A stretch of DNA of 9,799 nucleotides from an uncultured Collinsella sp. (lineage in GTDB: Bacteria; Actinomycetota; Coriobacteriia; Coriobacteriales; Coriobacteriaceae): assembly GCA_900757385.1 (NCBI GenBank), contig CAAENO010000181.1, forward strand, positions 1-9,799, given 5' to 3'. A program made the position numbers and the translations under genes. Under the pieces are notes generated by a model. The model worked only from the letters and a program-made list of their open reading frames with translations. It was not told where the DNA came from and ran no database searches. The number at the start of each line of letters is the position of its first letter. Position 1 is the stretch's first letter. Below are positions 1 to 5,847 of the stretch, in pieces.

Positions 1-379
1 CGACGGCATGGACGGCATCCTGGGCGTTGAGGGCTTCGACACCTCTCTTGCCGAGGGTCTGCTGCTCATGACCCCGTTCTCCGCCGACGACGAGAAGAAT
101 GCCGACTTCGTCAACGCTTACAAGGATAAGTACGGCGATACCCCCGACCAGTTTGCCGCCGACGCCTACGACGGCGTGCATGCTGTGGTCGAGGCTCTTA
201 AGGAGGCCGGCCTGGGCGTCGACGCCGACCCCACCGAGGTTGCCGAGAAGCTTCCCGAGGCTATGCTCAAGATTACTGTTGACGGCCTGACTGGCAAGCT
301 CTCCTGGAACGACAAGGGTCAGGTCCAGAAGGACCCGACGGCGTACGTCATTACCGACGGCAAGTACGTACAGGCCTAA
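1..379 (+). CDS. Branched-chain amino acid ABC transporter substrate-binding protein, C-terminal part
   Basis: This is the 3' end of a gene that begins before the window; the frame is open from base 2 and stops with TAA at 377-379, giving about 125 residues. It is the extracytoplasmic receptor of a LIV-type importer, a type I periplasmic-binding fold (Peripla_BP_6) that in a Gram-positive would be a lipoprotein. Visible family traits are the segment FVNAYKDKYGDTPDQFAAD followed by AYDGVHAVVEALKEAG, then the typical closing block LTGKLSWNDKGQVQKDPTAYVI. The signal peptide and lipobox lie outside the window. The assignment is strengthened by the livH-livM-livG-livF genes that follow on the same strand. 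The ligand (leucine, isoleucine, valine or another small amide or amino acid) cannot be read from this fragment. Confidence 0.93.
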   Translation, partial: DGMDGILGVEGFDTSLAEGLLLMTPFSADDEKNADFVNAYKDKYGDTPDQFAADAYDGVHAVVEALKEAGLGVDADPTEVAEKLPEAMLKITVDGLTGKLSWNDKGQVQKDPTAYVITDGKYVQA

Positions 380-410
380 TAGGCCGCCTTACATAGAGCG
401 GTTTTGATCC

Positions 411-442
411 CAAGCAGGGGAGGTTTTGGCCTTCCCTGCTTG
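411..442 (+). promoter_or_regulatory. Stem-loop between the binding-protein gene and livH
   Basis: Bases 411-423 pair with 430-442 over 13 positions (12 Watson-Crick pairs and one G-T at 420/433), with a TTTTGG loop. The stem is strong, but no T-run follows (CTTGGTATC), so it is not a textbook intrinsic terminator. In LIV operons the binding protein is usually needed in large excess over the membrane subunits. I infer a 3'-end-stabilising or partial-termination hairpin that lowers expression of the downstream genes. Confidence 0.6.
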
Positions 443-453
443 CTTGGTATCTA

Positions 454-471
454 GGGACGATGTAACGTCCC
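454..471 (+). promoter_or_regulatory. Second small hairpin in the livH leader
   Basis: GGGACG (454-459) and CGTCCC (466-471) form a 6-bp perfect stem with loop ATGTAA, followed by TGTTTC. It lies 12 bases after the larger 411-442 stem and 48 bases before the livH start. It may act together with the first hairpin as a weak terminator or RNA-processing element. The short downstream T content makes this uncertain. Confidence 0.4.
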
Positions 472-518
472 TGTTTCATACATCAACTGGAAACCTATTC
501 GAAAGGGGGATGTGGAAC

Positions 519-1400
519 ATGACGGTCTTTATCCAATACCTGGTCAACGGCCTGTCCATGGGCAGCGTCTACGCCATCATCGCGTTGGGCTACACCATGG
601 TCTACGGTATCGCCAAGATGCTCAACTTCGCTCACGGCGACGTCATCATGGTCGGTGCCTATGTCTCGTTCTGCGCCACGTCGTATCTCGGCCTCCCGGG
701 CTGGGCATCTGTAATTCTCTCTTGTGTGGTCTGCACGGTTCTCGGTGTTCTCATCGAGGGTCTGGCATACAAGCCGCTGCGTCAGGCGGGCCCGCTGGCT
801 GTTCTGATCACGGCCATCGGCGTGTCCTACTTCCTGCAGAACGCCGCGCAGCTCCTGTGGGGCGCCACGCCCAAGAACTTTACTTCGCTCGTCACCTTCC
901 AGGTGCCGGAGTTCTTGGCCAAGTTTAACGTAAGCGCCGTCTCGCTCGTCACCATCGTCGCCTGCCTGGTTATCATGGCCGGCCTGATGTTCTTTACAGG
1001 TAAGACCAAGATGGGCAAGGCAATGCGTGCCGTGTCCGAGGACAAAGCCGCCGCTCAGCTCATGGGCATCAACGTCAACCGCACCATCTCGATGACGTTT
1101 GCCATCGGCTCTGCCCTTGCCGCCATCGCCGGCGTGCTCCTGTGCTCCTACTCGCCGGTGTTGCAGCCCACCACGGGCGCCATGCCTGGCATCAAGGCCT
1201 TCGACGCTGCCGTTTTCGGCGGCATCGGCTCCATCCCCGGTGCCTTTGTCGGCGGTATTCTCATCGGCATCATCGAGGCGATGGCTCAGGCTTACATTTC
1301 CACGAGCCTTGCCAACTCCATCGTCTTTGGTGTTTTGATTATCGTCCTGCTCGTCAAGCCTGCCGGCCTCTTGGGCAAGTACGTCCCCGAGAAGGTGTAG
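519..1400 (+). CDS. livH: Branched-chain amino acid ABC transporter permease LivH
   Basis: This is the membrane-spanning permease of a LIV-type importer (BPD_transp_2 family), pairing with LivM to form the channel. The ATG at 519 gives 293 residues, close to the usual 290-310, and has a purine-rich GAAAGGGGGA site about 9 bases upstream. An in-frame ATG at 510 sits directly on that site, and a TTG at 426 would add 31 residues with no family support, so 519 is preferred. The N-terminus reads MTVFIQYLVNGLSMGSVYAI, then IALGYTMVYGIAKMLNFAHG; the LNFAHG block near residue 35 is the LivH hallmark. A cytoplasmic loop KTKMGKAMRAVSEDKAAAQL around residues 160-180 is the coupling (EAA-like) loop that contacts the ATPase. 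The rest is hydrophobic helices. Its TAG abuts the GTG of livM. Confidence 0.95.
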   Translation: MTVFIQYLVNGLSMGSVYAIIALGYTMVYGIAKMLNFAHGDVIMVGAYVSFCATSYLGLPGWASVILSCVVCTVLGVLIEGLAYKPLRQAGPLAVLITAIGVSYFLQNAAQLLWGATPKNFTSLVTFQVPEFLAKFNVSAVSLVTIVACLVIMAGLMFFTGKTKMGKAMRAVSEDKAAAQLMGINVNRTISMTFAIGSALAAIAGVLLCSYSPVLQPTTGAMPGIKAFDAAVFGGIGSIPGAFVGGILIGIIEAMAQAYISTSLANSIVFGVLIIVLLVKPAGLLGKYVPEKV

Positions 1401-2489
1401 GTGAGCGTTATGAAGTTCCTTAAAGACAAGCAGACGCGTCACGACTTTGTCACGTACGCCATGTGCATCGTGGCGTTCGCCATCGTGTTCTTTATGCAGT
1501 CCAACCATATGATCCCGCGCATGATCGCCGGTCAGCTGGTTCCCATCACGGCCTACATCGTTATGGCCATCTCGCTCAACCTCGTCGTCGGTATTGCGGG
1601 CGACTTGTCGCTGGGCCACGCGGGCTTTATGAGTGTCGGCGCCTATACGGGCATCGTTACCGCCGTCGCGCTGGAGAGCGCCGTTCCGTCCGATCCGATG
1701 CGCCTGATCATCAGCATTGTGGTCGGCGCTATCGCTGCCGCCATCCTGGGCTTCTTGATCGGCATCCCGGTCCTTCGCCTGAGCGGCGATTACCTGGCTA
1801 TCGTGACGCTGGCCTTTGGCGAGATCATCAAAGAGATCGTCACCTGCCTCATTGTGGGCGTCGATTCCCGCGGTCTGCACGTGATCTTTAACATCACGGG
1901 CAACTCTACGATCGACGACCTGCACCTGCTTGAGGACGGCACCGCCATCATCAAGGGTGCCCAGGGCGCATCGGGCGTGTCGACCTATTCGACCTTCCTT
2001 GCCGGCGCCATCCTGGTTATGGTCGCGCTCGTGATTGTACTCAACCTGGTTCGCAGCCGTACCGGCCGTGCCATCATGGCCGTGCGCGATAACAAGATTG
2101 CAGCCGAGTCCGTAGGCATCTCCGTCACCGAGTACCGCATGATCGCCTTCGTGGTTTCCGCTGCCCTCGCCGGTGCTGCCGGAGCTCTCTTCGGCGGTAA
2201 CTTCTCGCAGCTCTCCGCCACCAAGTTCGACTTCAACACGTCGATCCTCATTCTGGTGTTCGTGGTCCTGGGCGGCCTGGGCAACATGCGCGGTTCCGTC
2301 ATCGCGGCGGCGTTGCTCACGGTGCTTCCCGAGCTGCTCCGTCAGTTCTCGGACTACCGCATGCTCATCTACGCCATCGTGTTGATCCTGGTCATGATCT
2401 TTACCAACAACCCGCAGCTCAAGGCGTTCTTCGCACGCATTAAGGACCGCTTTGCTTCCAAGAAGGAGGTGGCAGCCGATGCCCAGTAA
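1401..2489 (+). CDS. livM: Branched-chain amino acid ABC transporter permease LivM
   Basis: This is the second permease of the LIV importer, 362 residues from GTG 1401. An ATG at 1410 in the same frame (start MKFLKDKQ) has GGTGAG just upstream and is an equally plausible start, giving 359 residues. Family landmarks are SLNLVVGIAGDLSLGHAGFM followed by SVGAYTG, typical of LivM, and the coupling loop RSRTGRAIMAVRDNKIAAES followed by VGISVTEYRMIAFVVSAALA. Hydrophobic helices fill the rest, and the C-terminus ends in a charged tail. The stop overlaps the livG start by 11 bases, which implies translational coupling and matched stoichiometry with the ATPase. An unusual feature is the 170-200 loop region with an inserted polar segment (NSTIDDLHLLEDGTAIIKG), probably extracytoplasmic. 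Confidence 0.95.
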   Translation: MSVMKFLKDKQTRHDFVTYAMCIVAFAIVFFMQSNHMIPRMIAGQLVPITAYIVMAISLNLVVGIAGDLSLGHAGFMSVGAYTGIVTAVALESAVPSDPMRLIISIVVGAIAAAILGFLIGIPVLRLSGDYLAIVTLAFGEIIKEIVTCLIVGVDSRGLHVIFNITGNSTIDDLHLLEDGTAIIKGAQGASGVSTYSTFLAGAILVMVALVIVLNLVRSRTGRAIMAVRDNKIAAESVGISVTEYRMIAFVVSAALAGAAGALFGGNFSQLSATKFDFNTSILILVFVVLGGLGNMRGSVIAAALLTVLPELLRQFSDYRMLIYAIVLILVMIFTNNPQLKAFFARIKDRFASKKEVAADAQ

Positions 2490-3339
2490 ATTTGAGTTCA
2501 ACAAGGGTAAGATGGTCCCGTATCCTTCTGGCGCCATCGTTCCCGATCGCGATCTGGGCCAGCGCCCGGCACTCGAGTGCATCCACCTGGGCATTGAGTT
2601 CGGTGGCCTTAAGGCAGTCGACGACTTTAGCCTGACTATCGGCAAGACCGAGATCGCCGGTCTGATCGGCCCCAACGGTGCCGGAAAGACCACGGTCTTC
2701 AACCTGCTCACCAAGGTGTATCAGCCCACGCACGGCACCATCCTGCTCGACGGTGAGGACACCTCGGGCAAGTCGGTCTACCAGGTCAACCGCATGGGCA
2801 TTGCCCGTACGTTCCAGAACATCCGCCTGTTCAACACCATGACGGTGGAGGACAACGTCAAGGTCGGTCTGCACAACCAGGAGCGCTATTCCGGTTTTGA
2901 GGGCGTGCTGCGCCTGCCGACGTACTGGAAGCACGAGAAGGCCGCCCATGAGCGTGCCATGGAGCTGCTCTCCATCTTTGATATGGAGCATCTGGCAAAC
3001 GAACAGGCCGGCTCGCTGCCTTACGGCGCTCAGCGCCGCCTGGAGATCGTCCGCGCGCTTGCCACCAACCCCAAGCTGCTGCTGCTCGACGAGCCTGCCG
3101 CCGGCATGAACCCGTCCGAGACCGCGGAGCTCATGGAGAACATCGTTAAGATTCGCGACACCTTTGGCATCGCCATCATGCTTATCGAGCACGACATGTC
3201 GCTCGTCATGAATATTTGCGAGGGTATCTGCGTACTCAACTTTGGTAAGGTCATCGCCAAGGGCACGGCAGAGGAAATCCAGAACAACGACGCCGTTATC
3301 GAGGCATATCTGGGCAAGCAGGATAAGGGGGAGAACTAA
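2479..3339 (+). CDS. livG: Branched-chain amino acid ABC transporter ATP-binding protein LivG
   Basis: This is one of the two cytoplasmic ATPases powering the importer. The ATG at 2479 is chosen because AGAAGGAGGT at 2461-2470 is a near-perfect ribosome site 8 bases upstream; a TTG at 2452 lies before that site. The product is 286 residues, longer than the usual 250-260 because of a roughly 30-residue N-terminal extension before the domain begins at LECIHLGIEFGG. Visible motifs are Walker A GPNGAGKTT (64-72), Q-loop TFQN (111-114), signature SLPYGAQRR (179-187, where most LivG proteins have LSYGQQRR), Walker B LLLLDEP (200-206) and switch histidine in LIEHD (His238). The C-terminal FGKVIAKGTAEEIQNNDAVIEAYLG block is typical of the LivG subfamily. 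The gene overlaps livM by 11 bases and abuts livF. Confidence 0.96.
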   Translation: MPSKFEFNKGKMVPYPSGAIVPDRDLGQRPALECIHLGIEFGGLKAVDDFSLTIGKTEIAGLIGPNGAGKTTVFNLLTKVYQPTHGTILLDGEDTSGKSVYQVNRMGIARTFQNIRLFNTMTVEDNVKVGLHNQERYSGFEGVLRLPTYWKHEKAAHERAMELLSIFDMEHLANEQAGSLPYGAQRRLEIVRALATNPKLLLLDEPAAGMNPSETAELMENIVKIRDTFGIAIMLIEHDMSLVMNICEGICVLNFGKVIAKGTAEEIQNNDAVIEAYLGKQDKGEN

Positions 3340-4053
3340 ATGGCAGAGCCGATGCTTTCCGTCTACAACATCAACGTCTGGTACGGCGCCATCCACGCCA
3401 TCAAGGACATCTCCTTTAACGTCAACGAGGGCGAGATCGTGGCTCTGATCGGTGCGAACGGTGCCGGCAAGTCCACAACGCTCAAGACCGTCTCGGGCCT
3501 GCTGCGTTCCAAGACCGGCTCCATCAAGTTTATGGGCGAGGACATTACTCATACGCCCGCCGATAAGCTGGTTGGTAAGGGCCTGGCCCAGGTGCCCGAG
3601 GGCCGTCGCGCCTTTTTGCAGATGACGGTCGAGGAGAACCTGGAGATGGGCGCCTACACGCAGCCCAAGTCCACGGTTGCTCCGGGCCTTGAGCGCGTCT
3701 ACGAGCAGTTCCCGCGCCTGAAGGAGCGCCGTCGCCAAGTCGCCGGCACCCTTTCGGGCGGCGAGCAGCAGATGCTCGTTATGGGGCGCGCCCTTATGAG
3801 CAACCCCAAGCTGCTCATGCTCGACGAGCCTTCCATGGGCCTGGCGCCGATTCTGATTGAGCAGATCTTCCAGATTGTCGAGGACCTGCACAAGGCCGGC
3901 ACCACGGTGCTCCTGGTCGAGCAGAACGCGCAGATGGCACTTTCCATCGCCACACGCGGTTACGTGCTCGAGACCGGCAAGATCACCATGACCGGCACCG
4001 GTCAAGAGCTCCTGCACGACGACAACGTCCGCAAGGCTTACCTGGGCGGCTAG
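3340..4053 (+). CDS. livF: Branched-chain amino acid ABC transporter ATP-binding protein LivF
   Basis: This is the second ATPase of the LIV importer, 237 residues, the normal LivF length. The ATG follows the livG stop with no gap, and AAGGGGGAG lies at the end of livG as ribosome site. Motifs are Walker A GANGAGKST (38-46), Q-loop glutamine in LAQVPEGRR (82-90), signature LSGGEQQ (138-144) and Walker B LLMLDEP (158-164). The H-switch position reads LLVEQN, with Gln instead of His. That substitution is normal for LivF, which together with the VPEGR block separates it from LivG. LivF and LivG would form the heterodimer docked on LivH/LivM. It is the last gene of the operon; a hairpin begins six bases after its TAG. 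Confidence 0.96.
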   Translation: MAEPMLSVYNINVWYGAIHAIKDISFNVNEGEIVALIGANGAGKSTTLKTVSGLLRSKTGSIKFMGEDITHTPADKLVGKGLAQVPEGRRAFLQMTVEENLEMGAYTQPKSTVAPGLERVYEQFPRLKERRRQVAGTLSGGEQQMLVMGRALMSNPKLLMLDEPSMGLAPILIEQIFQIVEDLHKAGTTVLLVEQNAQMALSIATRGYVLETGKITMTGTGQELLHDDNVRKAYLGG

Positions 4054-4058
4054 GGACT

Positions 4059-4082
4059 TCCGCCGTTCTGCCGAACGGCGGA
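4059..4082 (+). terminator. GC-rich hairpin after livF, likely operon end
   Basis: Bases 4059-4068 pair perfectly with 4073-4082 (10 bp: TCCGCCGTTC / GAACGGCGGA) around the loop TGCC. It starts 6 bases after the livF stop. There is no T-tract (CCGGCCG follows), so termination would have to rely on the stem alone or on Rho. The placement directly behind the last liv gene is the main reason for the call. Confidence 0.6.
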
Positions 4083-4563
4083 CCGGCCGACGCTGCGCGG
4101 GCGCCCTGATCGACGTGCCGAAGCTCCTCACCCTTGGGGCTATGCCGCGGTACGAGGCCAGGTGGTCATGGTCCGGGAACCTCGCGATGTCGAATGACAC
4201 CGCGAGGTTCGCCGCCGTCCTCGGCGGCCTCGACCCCCGAGTGGGCGATCCCCACGCGCTAACGCCTGCAAACAAGGGGATTGCCAAGACGCCGCCGGGC
4301 ACCTCCGTCATAGACGTGGAAGTGCGGCCGCGCTGAAGCACTGCGCGGTGTCTGCTCGCTTATGTGCGCATCACGAAGGAAGACCAGATCGGTGAGCGGG
4401 ATTGGCCCGAAGTCGAGAGATTCCCATCAGCCTCTCGTCGGTCGATGACCGGTTCACCACGCAGGAAGAGCGTGACGGAAGGTCTCGCAAAAAGGCTCCG
4501 AGCGCGGCGTGCTCATGCCCGTCGTGGTGCGCCCGAAGGGGGGGACGGCTGCTACGAGCTCGA
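4083..4563. other. Gene-free scar region between livF and the padR cassette
   Basis: This stretch of about 480 bases has no credible intact gene on either strand. Long open frames cross it in several directions, but they change family resemblance abruptly and are explained by high GC. Its recognisable contents are the IS110 scrap near its left end and the ParB-like scrap near its right end, in opposite orientation. The middle, about 4240-4410, shows nothing I recognise. I did not find clear terminal inverted repeats or target duplications, which fits IS110 elements (they usually lack them) but leaves the boundaries undefined. Confidence 0.6.
4102..4230 (-). pseudogene. Remnant of an IS110-family transposase (C-terminal domain piece)
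   Basis: The minus-strand frame here reads PRTAANLAVS, then DIARFPDHDHLASYRGIAP (4191-4135), then RVRSFGTSIRA ending near 4102. This resembles the C-terminal Transposase_20 (IS116/IS110/IS902) domain, where PxTAAxLLAExGDIxRFxS..LASYAGLAPxxRxSGTSIRG is typical. What precedes it on the minus strand (about 4230-4340) does not follow the family, and what comes after it runs antisense into livF and does not either. The catalytic N-terminal RuvC-like DEDD domain is absent, so this is a non-functional scrap of about 40 residues. The match is from remembered family patterns, not a search. Confidence 0.55.
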
Positions 4564-4595
4564 TCATTTGCGAGGAGAAGACGAACCAGTCGTTG
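4414..4595 (+). pseudogene. Frameshifted remnant of a ParB-like partition/regulator gene
   Basis: Three consecutive plus-strand pieces in different frames line up, in order, with the N-terminal ParB/sulfiredoxin-type domain. REIPISLSSVDD lies at 4414-4449, VTEGLAK at 4472-4492, and ERGVLMPVVVRPK followed by GGDGCYEL at 4500-4562. In intact ParB-like proteins of plasmids and integrative elements these correspond to the opening strand, the helix before the ERGVLxPVVVRP strand, and the strand preceding the GHRR motif. Here the GHRR box is not intact: DHLRGED is read in frame, or ARRRR in another frame. At least two frameshifts and loss of the C-terminal helix-turn-helix and dimer domains make it a pseudogene. 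A run of seven G at 4537-4543 lies inside it. No intact ParA or second ParB is in the window. Confidence 0.5.
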
Positions 4596-4827
4596 CAGAT
4601 CCAATATGGATCTCGCCGACCTCGGCAAGCTGCTCGATGAGTGGAAGCCCTGTCGGGTCGTCTATTTCAACACCACCCAGAATGATGGTGTCATCGCGCA
4701 GGTCGATCTGCGTGTTGAACACAGCGAGGTTAAAGCCGGAGGCCACAAATCCGATAGCAGCCAGGACGAGCCCCGTGGCAACAAGCCCACCCGCTACGGC
4801 AAGGTAAATCCTTTTTACGCTGGACAT
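4564..4827 (-). CDS. Small membrane-anchored protein, probably a truncated DUF4097-type protein
   Basis: The 87-residue product starts at ATG 4827 with an excellent AAGGAGT ribosome site 6 bases upstream. Residues 6-33 form one transmembrane helix (IYLAVAGGLVATGLVLAAIGFVAS). After it come about 45 residues of alternating hydrophobic/polar sequence (FNTQIDLRDDTIILGGVEID), then GEIHIGS and a low-complexity tail ATTGSSSPRK. In many Firmicutes and Coriobacteriia the third gene of PadR-DUF1700 cassettes is a DUF4097 protein: an N-terminal helix followed by a long extracytoplasmic beta-repeat domain, 200-300 residues in all. Here the reading leaves this pattern near base 4597, where the ParB-like scrap begins, so the beta domain appears lost. 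The ORF and its ribosome site are intact, so it could still be made as a small membrane protein. The family call is inferred from layout and N-terminus. Confidence 0.65.
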   Translation of the reverse strand: MSSVKRIYLAVAGGLVATGLVLAAIGFVASGFNLAVFNTQIDLRDDTIILGGVEIDDPTGLPLIEQLAEVGEIHIGSATTGSSSPRK

Positions 4828-4841
4828 GTTTGCACTCCTTC

Positions 4842-5474
4842 CTATGCCGTGAGCGGCGCCGCTTCGGCGCCCATGCGGCTCTTATTGCCTCGATCTTTCC
4901 AGAAGGGCGAAACGGCTTTCTTCGCCCAAAGGGCAGAGAGGCGCGCGATCTGCTTGGACGCCGTCCAGGCGCCGGCTCCCGTGAGGAGCGCCACACCGAT
5001 GGAAGCGAATCCCATTCCCATCGAGGCTAAAACGTACGGAACATGCCCGATAATGATGCCGTCCACGGCGAACAGGAGCCCTACCAGGCCCGCGCCCCCG
5101 AATGCCGCGGCCACGATCCACACGCAGAGCGCAAGAACCCAAATACAGATGTAGACTGCAGCGGCAACGGCGACGAACGCGAGCAGCAGCGGAATCCATA
5201 CCGGAGAGCCCACGATGGCGAGCGCCCATAGAAGTGCCGTGCTCTTGCGCTTGGTCCTCGCGATCGCGCGCGGCACGGCGGGCAGTTCGTCGAGCGTTGC
5301 CTCGGCGACCTCACCGGGCGTGCCCATGGCGGCCACAGCCTCGGCCTCCGTCATGCCGTCCTCCATACGGTCGGCGATGGCCTCCGCGTAGAACTCCTGC
5401 GTTTCCTTTACCTGATCTGCCGGCAGGCAGGCCAGAAGCTCGCCCAGCCGGTTCAAGAACTCATCGCGCGTCAT
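4842..5474 (-). CDS. HAAS/DUF1700 family membrane protein
   Basis: The product is 210 residues. Residues 1-66 (MTRDEFLNRLGELLACLPAD ... GTPGEVAEATLDEL) match the HAAS/DUF1700 signature: a small helical domain with the 'L..L...LP' opening, the 'Y.E.I.D.MEDG.TE.EAVA.MG.P' core and the 'G.P.E.A' turn. Residues 80-170 hold about three to four transmembrane helices (LLWALAIVG; VWIPLLLAFVAVAAAVYICI; VLALCVWIVAAAFGGAGLVG; VLASMGMGFASIGVALLTG). A basic C-terminal tail follows. HAAS-domain proteins accompany PadR regulators and are thought to control envelope or stress proteins; the biochemical role is not settled. Its start overlaps the padR stop by 14 bases, and 14 bases separate its stop from the next gene, so the three are surely cotranscribed. 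Strong regulatory linkage with the PadR protein is inferred from this layout. Confidence 0.85.
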   Translation of the reverse strand: MTRDEFLNRLGELLACLPADQVKETQEFYAEAIADRMEDGMTEAEAVAAMGTPGEVAEATLDELPAVPRAIARTKRKSTALLWALAIVGSPVWIPLLLAFVAVAAAVYICIWVLALCVWIVAAAFGGAGLVGLLFAVDGIIIGHVPYVLASMGMGFASIGVALLTGAGAWTASKQIARLSALWAKKAVSPFWKDRGNKSRMGAEAAPLTA

Positions 5475-5781
5475 GGTGCGCCCCCTCCACGTAACGGTAG
5501 ATCTCCTGCACGGATGGCCATTCGGCGAGGAACTCGGCGATACGCTCGCGCCCGGCGTCCGTGATGCGGTAGTACCTCCGCAGCCGCCCGTTGTGCTCGG
5601 CGGAGCGCGCGGTGATGCGGCCCGCCTTCTCCAGGCGCTTGAGCAACGGATAGAGCGTGGATTCCGTGAGCCCCATACTCGCGGGCACGTCCTTCACGAT
5701 CTGATAGCCGTAGGATTCCTCGCCCGAGACGGCCGCGAGCACGCAGGTCTCGAGGAAGCCGCGCTTCATCTGTGCCTCCAT
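5461..5781 (-). CDS. PadR family transcriptional regulator
   Basis: This is a 106-residue winged-helix repressor. The start is ATG 5781, since AAAGGAGGTG lies 8 bases upstream; a longer frame from 5847 would run through the promoter and the ribosome site. Family traits are the opening MKRGFLETCVLAAVSGEESY (residues 5-24), then GYQIVKDV, the recognition-helix block TESTLYPLLKRLEKAG (39-54), and the wing RLRRYYRITDAGRERIAEF (66-84). A short C-terminal helix follows, as in compact PadR-s1-type proteins without a long effector domain. It heads a three-gene cassette with the DUF1700 protein and the small membrane protein. It most likely represses its own operon through the inverted repeats between 5800 and 5836. 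The signal it senses cannot be told from sequence. Confidence 0.93.
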   Translation of the reverse strand: MEAQMKRGFLETCVLAAVSGEESYGYQIVKDVPASMGLTESTLYPLLKRLEKAGRITARSAEHNGRLRRYYRITDAGRERIAEFLAEWPSVQEIYRYVEGAHHDAR

Positions 5782-5799
5782 CCGCACACCTCCTTTCGT

Positions 5800-5836
5800 A
5801 GTATACTGTGTAACACCTACTATATGACACATAGTA
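5800..5836. promoter_or_regulatory. Likely PadR operator repeats overlapping the promoter
   Basis: TACTAT (5818-5823) and ATAGTA (5831-5836) form a 19-base inverted repeat that covers the -10 and part of the spacer. Just downstream are AGTATACT (5800-5807, perfect palindrome) and GTGTAACAC (5808-5816, palindrome with a central A). Read on the minus strand, TATACTATGTGT in the spacer and ACACAGTATA in the leader are also inverted to each other. PadR proteins bind TA-rich dyads of this general kind in their own promoters, so autorepression is the likely use. Confidence 0.6.
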
Positions 5837-5847
5837 TATGATGTCAA
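5819..5847 (-). promoter_or_regulatory. Sigma-70 type promoter of the padR cassette
   Basis: On the minus strand, TTGACA (5847-5842, consensus) is followed by a 17-base spacer and TATAGT (5824-5819, five of six consensus bases). Transcription would start near 5812, about 30 bases before the padR start codon. This is the best promoter in the window. Confidence 0.8.

Noticed and set aside
373..385. Palindrome GGCCTA-A-TAGGCC centred on the stop codon of the binding-protein gene
   Set aside because: Perfect but only 6 bases per arm with a one-base centre. It cannot form a long hairpin and has no evident partner site, so chance is likely.
495..2714. A 739-codon open frame on the minus strand opposite livH, livM and livG
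   Set aside because: Its sequence is rich in His, Asp, Gly and Arg with no domain, and it is exactly antisense to well-supported genes. Open antisense frames are expected from their GC-biased third positions.
2440..4341. A 633-codon minus-strand open frame over livG and livF
   Set aside because: Most of it is antisense shadow of the ATPase genes. Only its first roughly 80 codons, lying outside livF, carry a recognisable piece (the IS110 scrap), annotated separately.
4402..5154. A 250-codon plus-strand open frame across the scar and the padR cassette
   Set aside because: It uses a TTG start with no ribosome site, and most of it is antisense to the small membrane protein and the DUF1700 gene. 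Only a short early part resembles ParB, and that needs frameshifts.
5473..5841. Plus-strand open frame opposite padR
   Set aside because: It is antisense to a clear PadR gene and its promoter, and shows no domain of its own.
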